Program-made: the position numbers and the translations under genes
Shown here: positions 47,401 to 52,386 of the stretch, piece by piece
Numbering within the stretch: the first letter of the stretch is position 1
Layout of the letters: each line of letters begins with the position of its first letter
NCBI GenBank assembly: GCA_018340375.1
Contig: JAFFJZ010000001.1
Span: 16,014,001-16,078,000 of the forward strand
Origin: Gonatopus flavifemur
Taxonomy: Eukaryota > Arthropoda > Insecta > Hymenoptera > Dryinidae
DNA length: 64,000 nt
Direction of reading: 5' to 3'
The notes under the pieces: model-generated
What the model saw: only the letters and a program-made list of their open reading frames with translations
Told to the model about the DNA's origin: nothing
The model's database searches: none

Positions 47401-49949
47401 TTGTAACTGTCCTCCAAAGTCAAAAATGTCTTGTTTTTGACCCAAGAATCATCTCTTGAGAGGAACAAGAGGTTTTCCACAACACCCTGTATGTTTGTAT
47501 ATTAGCATATATGGCCAATATTCAGATACAGGTCCATATATGGAAATCTATGAATCACTTTTGCCGGAATGGTATACAATCACGTTAAGTAGTAAGTATA
47601 CATTCTCATTGGCATAATTTTGTAGTAATATGACAAGGTCTAAACGCTTTATCCGTTGGGGAATGAAGTAAGCTTCATTATTCGAAAGTGTTCCATAAAC
47701 AGCATTGATTGAAAATTGTGAATTCAATATTTCATCTCACAATTCTATCGTCAATTGCATAAATCTTGTTTACCAGTTGTAATACTTTCAAAATTGTATC
47801 AAATTGTATTATTTATAATTATAATTAATTTCATCATACACGGAAAAGAGAAAATGGAGAAATTTGCCGTATAGCATGACAACGCGTAGCTTCGAGCCTT
47901 TAAATGGAAATTTTTACAAAATATCTTGTTGAATAATTCACATCATAAGAAAAAAATCTATTTTTGACTCATAATGTGAAGAATTCAACAATATATTTTG
48001 TAAAAATTCCCATTTAAAGACTCGAAGCGACGCGTTGTCATCCTATACGGTAAATTTCTCCATTTTATTTTTTTCGTGTATTAATTCTTCATAATATTCT
48101 TGTGTTCGTCGAGTACAACCTGGGCGGTAATCACCAATTTTCGGAACAGCTGTATTCTTAAAATTATCAATTTTACAAAAACCAAAAACTTCAAACTCAC
48201 CATTTGAAATCATTGATATGCTTCATCAAAGCTGTATATCTGACATCGAATAAGCATGATTAAAAATACTGTACACATCAACACATGCCAACCGCTTCAT
48301 AAAATAAAAGAAGCATCATTATTTCTTGAAAATTTTTAAGCACTGCACATCGGTGATTACAAAAAATCTTTCAATCTAGCGTATGATATACAATTAGAGA
48401 ATTAGTGAGGAAAAAGGACACTTACATCGCAGGTGTTAAAAAGCTCGCTAGTCTCGTCGTCTGGAGTAGCGAGAGGTGCACGGGGTGAAGATGAGATACA
48501 AGTTTCTTCATTTCCGTATTCATCTACAGTTTCTGTGACACTGACTATTGGAATTGTTTCATTATTGTGATTCGACGAGTTGACAACTTCACTGCTAGAA
48601 ATTTGAGTTGAATTTGTTAATTCCTCAACCGTTATCCAGCAATCGAAATTAGACTTTTGAGAATCGTGTGAAGTTTTTTGTTCGATCGTGGAGTGATGGT
48701 TTTCAATTCTTTCTGTTTCCTCTTCTTTCATCAATTGCGGACCTGAATCTATCTGGCTCGTGTTAATTGTACTATCCCTATTTTCTTCTTGAAAATCAAG
48801 CGGAGATTCATCATTCAAAACTCGTCGTTCCGTATCGATAAACTCTTCCGTACTTACGCTATCCGGGGAGCAATCGAATTGATTGTCTTGTTTTTGCACA
48901 ATAATGTTCGATGTGTCTATTTTTGAGTCGTTCTTCCATGTAAACTCTGATTCACAAATTTCAACGAATCGTGATTCTTCTTTTCTCACAAATGCAGAAT
49001 CAACATCACTGACTTCGGAAGATTCAACAATTCCCATCTGATCCTTGTAATCGTGGAGTAAAGACCCGTCTTGAGGATTCCAAGGATATTCTGTACTATG
49101 AGTTGAAGTTTGTACGAAACCATCATTCGTGTTTGGGATGATATTGTCTTCCTTTGGCGATTCAAATTCTTCATTATGGATCGCAAAATGTGATTTGTCA
49201 GCATCAGTGTCATTTGATTCTTCCACAGGGTTCAGTAAATTTGGACACCCGTCATCCTGATCAGTATCATTTAAGGGTAAATTGGTACTGCCATGGTGAT
49301 CTTCCAAATCGCTATCGTCGTGACTAAGCAAACCTACGTCATCGCAAGACGTTGATCTGTCGTTGCTATCTGTGTTTGTTTTATGAACAACCGTTATTAA
49401 GTCACTAATTTCTGGCTCTGCAAACATTTCTTCGCCCAATTGCTGATCAAAGTTTTGAAACGGTTCAATATCCTCGGAGAATGTATGACCGTTTTGATAA
49501 CTATAAGGTTCGATTAAACAATGTTGTACTTCGTTAGCTATAAAATCTGCGGTTATTCGATTTTCATCCTGTCTGCAAGGATCAAGTACTATTCTTTTGA
49601 CCTCTGACACCAATAACTGTTCTTCCAAAGATGATTCTGGATCCATATGGGCATCTGGATCCGTGGCTTGATTCGTGGAACAGATTCTAAGAGCTAATTC
49701 ACTTTCAATTAATTCCTGTAGACTTTTTTCATCACTTTCGAGCTCATTTCGAGTATTATTTGCCAGCACAAGCAGTTCATCTTCGTCATCGTCGTTCTTA
49801 TCGCATAAGGATATTAGTTGATTGTTACTACTGCAAGTTGTTGTTATGTTATCCAAACCATTATTAGATTGTACAACACTGCACACTTCGTTGTTCTTCT
49901 TATTTGTACTTACTACATTGATCGACTTCTTTGACACCACCTCTGCCAT
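7732..49949 (-). CDS. LIM-domain, LIMA1/EPLIN-like protein, 18 exons, C-terminus off the left edge
   Basis: This minus-strand gene was assembled from 18 exons with GT..AG introns. Exon lengths sum to 4140 nt, 1380 codons, with phase kept at every junction. Order: acidic low-complexity N-terminus (1-508), lysine-rich linker (509-573), six small exons (574-763), LIM exon (764-842), then a motif-repeat region (843-1380). The LIM domain matches C-x2-C-x17-H-x2-C-x2-C-x2-C-x17-C-x2-H exactly. After it come [18 protein letters not shown], two acidic runs and repeated VR(A/S)xD and (K/R)xRFE motifs. LIM domains bind two zinc ions and mediate protein contacts; LIMA1/EPLIN proteins bind and bundle actin, so a cytoskeletal role is inferred. 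The gene-family name rests on the LIM type and flanking motifs. No stop codon was found before the left edge, so the protein is incomplete. Other LIM scaffold families remain possible. Confidence 0.8.
8070..8920. repeat. Long inverted repeat (two arms of about 355 and 385 bp)
   Basis: Arm 8070-8424 is repeated, inverted and roughly 70-75% identical by eye, at 8535-8920. Shared blocks include GAGTTAAGTTCTCGAA, GACTTTTGAATTTATG, AGAGTTACGA and GAATCCGAATCC. It fills most of the intron between exons R and Q. It looks like a large fold-back transposon or an aged inverted duplication; no coding sequence is seen. Confidence 0.8.
9383..9541. repeat. Short AT-rich MITE, GATGCCGATTCTTGAA type (copy 1)
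   Basis: It is bounded by GGGGATGGAGCTCC and TTCAAGAACCAGCATCACCC with a TATA-rich middle containing ATATATCGAATTTTCG. The same layout recurs at 13561-13684, 30849-30990, 31387-31512 and 32828-32970. Confidence 0.6.
9603..9920 (-). CDS. Coding exon Q: VRADD, TPPPE and acidic run (residues 1189-1294)
   Basis: The exon is 318 nt, phase 0 at both ends, with acceptor TTTTTTCCATAG and donor GTGAAC. It starts with [23 protein letters not shown]. It goes on with a helical [26 protein letters not shown] and a long acidic run of Glu, Asp and Ser (about 1261-1284), then [10 protein letters not shown]. It holds two VRAxD copies. An 8.4 kb intron with a mariner insertion separates it from exon P. Confidence 0.9.
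10185..10235. repeat. Short perfect hairpin
   Basis: CGAAAATGATCTCATAA is followed by its inverse TTAAGAGATCATTTTCG with only a few bases between. The 10.1-10.5 kb region has overlapping short open frames on the plus strand with no recognisable protein. Confidence 0.5.
10920..11200. promoter_or_regulatory. CpG-richer block, candidate internal promoter
   Basis: Base composition rises clearly above the surrounding AT-rich intron (words such as GAACGCGGTACTACG and AAGAGGGCCCC). It lies about 1.0-1.3 kb upstream of exon Q, whose first codon is ATG. A promoter here could give a short C-terminal form. No donor or TATA box was identified, so this is inference. Confidence 0.25.
11553..11702. repeat. 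Hairpin MITE with AT-rich core
   Basis: CAGGGACTGCAACGTTATTA at the left pairs with TAACGTTCCAGTCCCTG at the right, and TACGTTACTCATTATATATA pairs with its inverse further in. The core is almost pure AT. Confidence 0.75.
12218..12334. repeat. Degenerate CACAGCAC-type element
   Basis: It begins CATACATCACAGAATGTTTC, contains GCAATATTAC-like words, and ends TTTTGCTGTGTGGA. It matches the ends and core words of the better copies near 19556 and 21478, but is diverged. Confidence 0.45.
12460..13000. repeat. Long fold-back element (540 bp)
   Basis: The left end ATGGGGTTTTTGCATATGAA and following AGTACTAGTC pair with GACTAGTACTTTCATATGCA at the right end. Inner blocks pair as well: GGGCGTACCGCTGGAGGTCA with its inverse near 12857-12876. 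The centre is near 12740. Open frames inside are incidental. Confidence 0.8.
13259..13300. repeat. Microsatellite (GTCT)n then (GT)n
   Basis: A tandem run of GTCT units passes directly into GT units. Open frames crossing it are low complexity and not genes. Confidence 0.9.
13561..13684. repeat. Short AT-rich MITE (copy 2)
   Basis: It is bounded by GATGGGGATCTTTGAAAAAG and TTTTGAAGAACC around a TATAAAAAGTATCGAAATTT core. Same family as 9383-9541 and 31387-31512. Confidence 0.55.
13807..14943 (-). pseudogene. Mariner transposase, one in-frame stop codon
   Basis: The frame is open from the likely start [13 protein letters not shown] (ATG at 14928) to the element end except for one TAA at 14605-14607. 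The N-terminal part has the helix-turn-helix DNA-binding region (SGRPIEVTT linker), the C-terminal part the DDE catalytic core: [11 protein letters not shown] (first Asp), [10 protein letters not shown] (second Asp) and [11 protein letters not shown] (third Asp). The second and third Asp are separated by 34 residues, the mariner D34D signature. All three are present. The stop falls between the DNA-binding and catalytic halves, so this copy should not make full-length enzyme. Confidence 0.93.
13814..15106 (-). mobile_element. Mariner transposon with perfect 36-bp inverted ends
   Basis: A 1293-bp element whose ends are exact inverted repeats over 36 bp, starting CGAGGGTGGATTGATAAGTT. TA dinucleotides flank both sides (13812-13813 and 15107-15108), as expected for TA target duplication by Tc1/mariner elements. 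The transposase reads on the minus strand. Intact, identical ends suggest a recent insertion into the intron. Confidence 0.95.
16144..16478. repeat. Interspersed CAGTGGATCA-like words
   Basis: GGGTCACAGTGGATCACGGG, GGGCACAGTGAATCAG, GGGTACAGTGGATCAGTG and CCAGTGGATCG recur in one 340-bp stretch without strict period. The origin is unknown. Confidence 0.4.
17619..17850. repeat. Hairpin MITE, ACACGGAAAA type (copy 1)
   Basis: The right end is TTTATTTTTTCCGTGT; the arms carry AATGGAAATTTTTACAAAAT and its inverse. The copy at 47838-48079 shares the same arms and core, proving a dispersed family. Confidence 0.8.
18288..18464 (-). CDS. Coding exon P, with uncertain splice edges (residues 1130-1188)
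   Basis: The frame is clear: [20 protein letters not shown], then [17 protein letters not shown] and [13 protein letters not shown]. Both edges are weak. The only in-frame acceptor is AATGGAAAAG with no pyrimidine tract, and the donor is GTTTGC. A better donor (GTGAAG) lies 6 nt earlier, ending the exon at 18294 and dropping Val-Lys. Either choice keeps frame. An ATG at 18473, in frame with the exon, could instead start a shorter form. VVRSSD (1140-1145) and FKFFETYKE are repeat copies. Confidence 0.7.
18620..18741 (-). CDS. Coding exon O (residues 1089-1129)
   Basis: The exon is 122 nt, phase 1 in and phase 0 out, with acceptor TTGGTATTACAG and donor GTAAGT. It encodes [18 protein letters not shown], then [16 protein letters not shown] and RRARD. 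The Thr-Pro and Ser-rich part (TPVNPKTP) is a likely phosphorylation target. The SRSLF motif resembles the SRLF motif closing exon M. Confidence 0.85.
18742..19211. other. Intron between exons N and O
   Basis: 470 bp of AT-rich sequence. Nothing is recognised beyond its splice signals; open frames on the minus strand look incidental. Confidence 0.6.
19212..19428 (-). CDS. Coding exon N (residues 1017-1089)
   Basis: The exon is 217 nt, phase 0 in and phase 1 out, with acceptor CTTATAG and donor GTATAA (weak). It encodes [18 protein letters not shown], an alpha-helical Ala/Glu-rich middle, [10 protein letters not shown] (1053-1062) and an acidic tail ending in EEVIAA. The SIKERFE segment is another copy of the repeated motif. 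A 3.9 kb intron with CCCACACAGCAC-ended elements separates it from exon M. Confidence 0.85.
19556..21478. mobile_element. CCCACACAGCAC-bounded element(s)
   Basis: TCCCACACAGCACAG at the left and GTGCTGTGTGGGA at the right are inverted copies. Next to each end lie repeats of GCAATATT / AATATTGC (19570-19715 and 21350-21466). It may be one 1.9 kb element or two short MITEs of one family with unrelated DNA between. No clear target duplication was seen, so the single-element reading is unproven. Confidence 0.5.
20455..20652 (+). other. Unidentified plus-strand open frame
   Basis: 65 sense codons with a protein-like composition ([20 protein letters not shown] then [15 protein letters not shown]), lacking an ATG near its start. 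It sits inside the CCCACACAGCAC-bounded segment. It could be a decayed fragment of a mobile-element or host gene; no family is recognised and chance is not excluded. Confidence 0.25.
22426..22855. repeat. Fold-back rich in GAGTGGAA / TTCCACTC words
   Basis: TAAAAAATCTACTCC at 22441 and CTGGGTGAAATTCC pair with GGAATCTCACCCAG and GAAGTAGATTTTTA at the right. The interior repeats GAGTGGAAATTTCACTC-like words in both orientations. Confidence 0.7.
23374..23549 (-). CDS. Coding exon M: basic helical segment (residues 958-1016)
   Basis: The exon is 176 nt, phase 1 in and phase 0 out, with acceptor TATCAATTTCAG and donor GTAGAA. It encodes [20 protein letters not shown], then [18 protein letters not shown] and [10 protein letters not shown]. 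Arg/Lys/Glu-rich and likely helical; DIKNRWE is a variant of the repeated RF motif. The donor is weak at its last bases, but the next exon's frame confirms it. Reading through would add about 25 codons to a stop. Confidence 0.85.
23550..24121. other. Intron between exons L and M
   Basis: 570 bp that includes one hairpin MITE (23869-23996). Nothing else is recognised. Confidence 0.6.
23869..23996. repeat. Hairpin MITE with AATGCGTCGATTTCGG core (copy 1)
   Basis: ACATTTTTCCCCTCAATATT pairs with the right end TTGAGGGGAAAATTGT. The core TTCTTTAATGCGTCGATTTC recurs almost unchanged at 60813-60994, and AATGCGTCGATTTC also at about 21814. Confidence 0.75.
24122..24234 (-). CDS. Coding exon L: acidic run (residues 920-958)
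   Basis: The exon is 113 nt, phase 2 in and phase 1 out, with an acceptor ending in TTTCAG and donor GTAAAC. It encodes [19 protein letters not shown] followed by an acidic stretch of Glu, Ser and Thr. The GAA/GAG run shows on the plus strand as TTCTTCTTCTTC, so a short low-complexity expansion is possible. Confidence 0.8.
24235..24638. other. Intron between exons K and L
   Basis: 404 bp, AT-rich. Nothing is recognised. Confidence 0.6.
24639..24801 (-). CDS. Coding exon K (residues 866-920)
   Basis: The exon is 163 nt, phase 1 in and phase 2 out (acceptor TATTTCTAG, donor GTGAGT). It encodes [20 protein letters not shown], then [10 protein letters not shown] and a Ser/Pro-rich tail ending [16 protein letters not shown] (882-890) is the first of the repeated (K/R)xRF motifs. 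The tail has possible proline-directed phosphorylation sites. Confidence 0.85.
24802..26732. other. Intron between exons J and K
   Basis: It contains AGCTGTTACAGCTG-like words (24960-25125, a diverged relative of the 37345-37635 element). A partial inverted repeat with a GC-rich centre lies at about 25600-26000: TCACGAAATTCACATGTGG near 25745 pairs with GGCATGTGAATTTCGCGA near 25903. Nothing else is recognised. Confidence 0.5.
26733..26804 (-). CDS. Coding exon J (residues 842-866)
   Basis: The exon is 72 nt, phase 1 at both ends, with acceptor TTCGTAG and donor GTAAAA. It encodes [20 protein letters not shown] and then VVR. Together with the first codons of exon K it makes the first VRASD motif. 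It is short and found by phase and motif continuity. Confidence 0.8.
27541..27828. repeat. Fold-back with AGCTGYRGTAGCAAA words
   Basis: TTTTGCTGGAGCAGCAAGTT on the left pairs with the inverse of TTTTGCTGTAGTAGCAAATT on the right. The interior repeats GCTGTGATAGC-like words. The right flank, TTTTTTTCTCCGTAAAG, resembles the ACACGGAAAA end type. Confidence 0.65.
28838..29090. repeat. Hairpin MITE
   Basis: GCGGAGAGAAATTTGG pairs with the right end TGTCTTTCCCTGTG. Inner arms AGTATAATTTTTACAACACT and its inverse are nearly exact. Confidence 0.75.
30031..30265 (-). CDS. Coding exon I: complete LIM domain (residues 764-842)
   Basis: The exon is 235 nt, entering in phase 0 and leaving in phase 1 (donor GTAAGT). 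It carries a whole LIM domain: C774, C777, H795, C798 form the first zinc site and C801, C804, C822, H825 the second. Spacing is C-x2-C-x17-H-x2-C-x2-C-x2-C-x17-C-x2-H with every ligand present. The FQME motif after the second Cys and the aromatic-rich CFRC linker are typical of the EPLIN/CRP-like LIM group. It should fold as a double zinc finger that contacts actin or partner proteins. Confidence 0.95.
30849..30990. repeat. Short AT-rich MITE (copy 3)
   Basis: It is bounded by GTGATGGGAATTATCAACAA and GACTCTGTTGAAGATTC..ATCAC around an ATAAAAATCTATAGATGTAC core. Confidence 0.6.
31387..31512. repeat. Short AT-rich MITE (copy 4)
   Basis: It is bounded by GGATGGGGATCTTCGAAAAG and CTTTTTCAGGGGTCTCCATC with a TATATAA-rich core including CGATAAAAACTCGATAC. 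It ends about 65 bp from the donor edge of exon H. Confidence 0.65.
31580..31675 (-). CDS. Coding exon H (residues 732-763)
   Basis: The exon is 96 nt, 32 codons, phase 0, with acceptor CACTCATTCTTACAG and donor GTGAGT. It encodes [18 protein letters not shown] and ends in KVQQQLNA, a basic, probably helical stretch just before the LIM exon. Confidence 0.75.
32030..32720. other. GC-richer block of unknown origin
   Basis: About 700 bp stands out from the AT-rich intron, with words such as CTCCAAATATCCGGGTGGTG and TAAATGCCCGGGCGTTCC and the palindrome CTAACGCTTGCGTTAG (32402-32417). The plus strand is open for 110 codons (32215-32547) but matches no family known to me. It could be an internal promoter or first exon for a LIM-containing short form, or inserted organelle or foreign DNA. 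Confidence 0.35.
32828..32970. repeat. Short AT-rich MITE (copy 5, best preserved)
   Basis: TGGTGTCGGTTTTTGAGAAG and following AATCGATTC pair with GACTCTGTTCAAGAATCGGC followed by ATCAC. The core contains ATTTATCGATATTTCATA and ATAAAAACCTGAATAC. Confidence 0.7.
33507..33587 (-). CDS. Coding exon G (residues 705-731)
   Basis: The exon is 81 nt, 27 codons, phase 0, with acceptor AAAACGAATACAG and donor GTAAGG. It encodes [16 protein letters not shown] and ends DPILKSK. It is too short to be found by open-frame length and is supported by splice signals and phase alone. The two Cys residues are not spaced as a LIM finger. Confidence 0.65.
33588..35651. other. Intron between exons F and G
   Basis: 2.1 kb of AT-rich DNA with one strong hairpin element (34437-34695). 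Nothing else is recognised. Confidence 0.6.
34437..34695. repeat. Hairpin element with about 110-bp arms
   Basis: Left arm 34437-34553 pairs with right arm 34587-34695. Shared blocks include CCCGAATTATTCTG, GAGTTCAAGAGGAGTGA, ACATGAGATA.AAGTGAAGTA and GCGAAGGCGTGTTAATA. The loop is about 35 bp. Confidence 0.85.
35652..35756 (-). CDS. Coding exon F (residues 670-704)
   Basis: The exon is 105 nt, 35 codons, phase 0. Its acceptor is TTTTTCCTGACTATCGTAG and its donor GTAAGT. It encodes [18 protein letters not shown] and ends in [12 protein letters not shown]. The frame that continues the protein differs from the longest open frame at this place; only this one keeps phase with both neighbours. 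Confidence 0.75.
35959..36045 (-). CDS. Coding exon E (residues 641-669)
   Basis: The exon is 87 nt, 29 codons, phase 0, with acceptor TTATTACTAACAG and donor GTAAAT. It encodes [19 protein letters not shown] and a polar tail. A second AG 8 nt downstream would break the frame. Its upstream edge is only about 185 bp from a decayed mariner copy. Confidence 0.7.
36230..37170 (-). pseudogene. Decayed mariner-family transposase
   Basis: Reading on the minus strand, it begins [20 protein letters not shown] (37170) with a paired-like DNA-binding start ([20 protein letters not shown]). It shifts frame near 36965, continues ([28 protein letters not shown]), meets a TAG where GDEKW is usual, shifts again near 36640, and runs on through [10 protein letters not shown] and [11 protein letters not shown]. 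The second and third catalytic Asp are 34 residues apart (D34D). It is broken by two frameshifts and one stop, so inactive. It is a different lineage from the 13814-15106 element; no inverted ends were recognised. Confidence 0.88.
37345..37635. repeat. Fold-back MITE, ACACGGAAAA type, AGCTGTGGCAGCT words
   Basis: TACACGGAAAAAAAGGAAAT is mirrored by CTCTTCCGTGTA. The interior repeats TAGCTGTGACAGCTA-like words in both orientations. Diverged relatives lie near 24960-25125 and 27541-27828. Confidence 0.8.
38294..38383 (-). CDS. Coding exon D (residues 611-640)
   Basis: The exon is 90 nt, 30 codons, phase 0 at both ends, with acceptor TTTTTTGCATGCAG and donor GTGAGG. It encodes a charged, likely helical segment starting [18 protein letters not shown] and ending GISIKEL. 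No domain is recognised. Confidence 0.75.
38384..39123. other. Intron between exons C and D
   Basis: 740 bp, AT-rich. Nothing is recognised. Confidence 0.6.
39124..39234 (-). CDS. Coding exon C (residues 574-610)
   Basis: The exon is 111 nt, 37 codons, phase 0 at both ends. Its acceptor has a strong pyrimidine tract (TTCTGTTTTATGGTTAG) and its donor is GTAAGT. It encodes [12 protein letters not shown] and ends NVDVKSL. A second AG 16 nt inside the exon would shift the frame, so the upstream AG was chosen. No domain is recognised. Confidence 0.75.
39235..39644. other. Intron between exons B and C
   Basis: 410 bp, AT-rich. Nothing is recognised. Confidence 0.6.
39645..39839 (-). CDS. Coding exon B: Thr/Ser- and Lys-rich linker (residues 509-573)
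   Basis: The exon is 195 nt, 65 codons, between acceptor CATTATAG and donor GTACGT, phase 0 at both ends. It begins [20 protein letters not shown] and continues into two lysine clusters (KTKKKKIEG and [17 protein letters not shown]). The basic clusters could act as a nuclear localisation signal or an electrostatic contact site; this is inference only. An 8.6 kb intron separates it from exon A. Confidence 0.8.
40528..40763. repeat. Hairpin MITE, CACTGAG type
   Basis: CACTGAGAGAAAAAATATTT is mirrored by AAATTTGTTCCCTCAGTG. The arms carry CAATTGAATT / ATTTGAATAAA words and pair to a centre near 40640. Confidence 0.8.
41384..41412. repeat. TA microsatellite
   Basis: About 14 uninterrupted AT/TA units. 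Confidence 0.95.
42680..43160. promoter_or_regulatory. CpG-richer block, candidate internal promoter or 5' exon
   Basis: This block stands out from flanking AT-rich DNA and has several CCAAT-box-like words (GATTGGTCG at 42929 and 43080; GGTTGGTCGATC at 42958). A GT microsatellite lies at 43030-43046. It lies 3 kb upstream of exon B on the minus strand, a fitting place for a start of an isoform lacking the N-terminal 508 residues. This is inference from composition and position only. Confidence 0.25.
43668..43890. repeat. Hairpin MITE
   Basis: The left arm CTTCCAGTCAAATGAACATT pairs with AATGTTCATTTGACTGGAAG on the right; the right end is TTTTCTTTTCAGTG. Inner blocks CATTGGAATTGACA and ATTCGATTCGAATAAA also pair. 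Confidence 0.85.
45115..45525. repeat. Diverged fold-back element
   Basis: GGGGGGTATGGTCACCGATG then AAATCTTGGCATAGCAT at the left pairs in part with CAAGATTCCATCGGTGACCA and ATATCCCCC at the right. GCGATTGTTTGATG and AACAATCGC pair further inside. Confidence 0.55.
45660..45873. repeat. Near-perfect hairpin, about 100-bp arms
   Basis: CATCCCACATAGCAACAGAG at the left is matched exactly by its inverse at the right end. The arms continue almost without mismatch through TTATGTCGTTCCAAAAGTAT and AGATGTCTTATGCAACATG to a short loop near 45765. The ends resemble the CCCACACAGCAC family. Confidence 0.9.
47838..48079. repeat. Hairpin MITE, ACACGGAAAA type (copy 2)
   Basis: ACACGGAAAAGAGAAAATGG is mirrored by CCATTTTATTTTTTTCGTGT. 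The arms carry AATGGAAATTTTTACAAAAT and its inverse, matching 17619-17850. TCGAGCC..TTTAAATGG pairs with its inverse near 48015. Confidence 0.85.
48426..49949 (-). CDS. Coding exon A: acidic N-terminal region (residues 1-508)
   Basis: This is the longest open frame in the window. It starts with [13 protein letters not shown] and ends at codon GAT directly before a perfect donor (GTAAGTGT). It is rich in Asp, Glu, Ser, Asn and Thr, with no membrane segment, signal peptide or recognised fold, so it is probably disordered. A denser patch with predicted helix character lies around residues 105-180 (motif [19 protein letters not shown]). The start was chosen because it is the first in-frame ATG after the inferred splice acceptor. 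Codon 508 is complete (phase 0). Confidence 0.85.
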
Positions 49950-50030
49950 TATTATAATGGCGCGCTACCACGCGCGGTCCTCTCTCTCTCTCTCTCTCTC
50001 CTCTGTCGAGGTACACTGCAATGTAGTATC
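49950..50030 (-). other. 5' UTR part of exon A, with a (TC)n run
   Basis: The ATG at 49949 is preceded in the transcript by about 81 noncoding bases back to a good acceptor (TTATTTGTTGCAG, exon edge 50030). The first exon(s) and promoter must therefore lie further right. The segment holds about ten TC dinucleotides on the plus strand (49980-50003), which is a GA run in the mRNA. GA runs can bind GAGA-type factors in insects, but here it may only be a microsatellite. Confidence 0.55.
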
Positions 50031-52115
50031 CTGCAACAAATAAGACAAATATTCATCTTTAAAAACAAACCAAATGAACATTATTCCCTGCTATTTTAAC
50101 ACAGGTATATAACTCAACAGGTATCCAAGTCAGTTTTTCAACAATGAAGATTAAAAAGTGAATTTCAGTATCGAAATAATGGCAAAAAATCAAGGAATCA
50201 TTCAAATTCAGTCTAGGAAGTGTTTTAGAATGTATGCTGTATCCGAATGCTGATATATTGGGCAATGAAAAATGTTTACATAATTTGTTAAAAATGTCTG
50301 TCAAAATAGCACAGACACTCTCCCCAAACTATTTTTTTTCATTTGTTTATTAAAAATATATCAAATATAATTACTCATTAATCTAAATCTCGCCATATTC
50401 CTTGTGGCTTTTGATAACAAATATGATCGATAAATTGTTGTTTCCCGAGACGGGCGTGTCTATCAATCTGATTCATGTGACCATCCAGAAGTTTGAGGAT
50501 TTCATTTGAACGCATAATTAAAAACCGGAAGAGAACGGTAAGTGCGTAAAAGAGTTGATAGAAATTACGGCTTTTTGAAATTCAACTGAGCGAGTGCAGG
50601 CCAACATTTTTGGCCGGCAAGCCAAAATCTCTATTATTAGCCGACCAGTGCACGTATTATATATTTATGCTTAAGCGAGTTTAGGAACACATATTTTGAA
50701 TATGAAAATTATGGAATGAGTCCTACAATAAAATGAAATACCAAGTCACGATTATGTCTCTGGCTAACAAGGTTTGCAAAATTCCAATCAAAAGATGCGG
50801 AAAATAATTCTCGTGGGCACGATGGTTGATCTGGAATTTTTTCCGATTATTTTAGGAAACTATTCGAAACTTTTGAACTTTCTTCAAAGTCTCGTCAAAT
50901 TTTTTTGAAAACTTTTGCTTAATAAAAAAATGAAGTCTCAATGAAGGGAAGAGTAGAAGGAAAGTTTAATTTCATTCAAACATACGTGACTTTAAAAATT
51001 GAAAGACCTCAAGATACGCATTTTATATGCAAAACGAAGAGATCTTGATTATACTCCAATATAAACATCGATGTAAATTTAGACAATCATGAATTTCATT
51101 TGCAGTACACGGGAGTTATGCAGTAGCAGAGATGTACGTGTACGCTGGATGCTCTTTATTCTTGGAGTTTTTTAGTTAGCGTGTATTTTCAAAACTATAA
51201 CATGCAACAACTTTAATACCGTGATCGTGATGGCGCCGTAAAGATTTTTACACATTGTCTGTTTAATTCAATCTCATCTCCTTCTTCCTCTCGCATTTCT
51301 TCATTCCAAAGGATCGCTACGAGGCCATTCTTTGGGTTCATGACCGAGACTGTGGCAGCATATTTTTCTTTTTTTTTTCAGGTCTCCCTTTCTTCTATTC
51401 TTACATGTTTTTTCCTTCTTCAATTCCAACCTCTCTCTATTTTTAGGATGACACACTACCGCAATTCAACCAACCAATCGACCATTTTATAGCCAACAGC
51501 GAGTGTTTTATCCAAAATCGTTCGAAATCTCGAGAATTTCGATGCGTTTGTTCTCATTTTTCATTCAATACTGTCAACTCATTCTACAGAAATATTCCGA
51601 TTCCATTTCATACAGAGGAGAATATTTTTAATATCACACGAACAGCGAAGAGACACTTCGAAGAAACTTTGTAAATTTGGAAATTGAATGGAAAGACTTT
51701 TTGAATAGTTTCCGTTATGCGACCAATAATGAATTCAATGAAAATTCGATGAATTCAAAAACAATTCATTACGGAATTTCGATATGAGTTATTTCTGAAC
51801 GTCAAGTTGTTCGTCAAGAGTTCATTTTGAATTAAAAATATTCATAATGAATACATATTGATTAGCATGACGGGAATTCTTTGAGCGTGCTGTATGGGCA
51901 GAAACCTCTTGTATTGCTAAAAGCTTTGATTACAATGTATATATTTTTTGTTTGTGTCAAAAGTAGGATGTACTTTGAAGGAAGAAGAAACTTGAACTTT
52001 CATTACCCTGAAAGTTAAAATTAAGCACTCCGAACGTGAAAAGGCATGAGATTTTGCGATGATCAAAAACCCTGGAGGGAACAGGAACCAGCTACGTCCA
52101 CGTCGTGGTTCCTGT

Positions 52116-52386
52116 ACTGAAGGAAATGTGTTTCGTAGAACAAGCAATAAGAGAATTGTTGACATTTCATTGTTGGATATACAATATGTATTTTCTTTTA
52201 GCAACACATAGTTGTCTGTTAACAATAACATTGTCAATTCAGCACTGTTAATCGATGTTGTTTTTACGATGATTATTGTGGGGTAATATATTACAACTGG
52301 AGGAGAACAAAAATTATTTTATATCCAACAATAAAATGTCGATAATTCTTGCATTGTTAGTTCTACAAAACACATTTTTCTCGATG
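52116..52386. repeat. Fold-back MITE (copy 2 of the AGAACTAGCAATA family)
   Basis: It starts AAATGTGTTTCGTAGAAC and GCAATAAGAG and ends with TTGTTAGTTCTACAAAACAC. The internal words TTGTCAATTCAGCA and TAGTTGTCT..TTAACAATAA match 5809-6156. Confidence 0.75.

Larger units (their letters stand above)
39840..48425. other. Intron between exons A and B (8.6 kb)
   Basis: It contains hairpin elements (40528-40763, 43668-43890, 45115-45525, 45660-45873, 47838-48079), a TA microsatellite (41384-41412) and a CpG-richer block (42680-43160). Between them is AT-rich DNA with no recognised gene. Confidence 0.6.
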
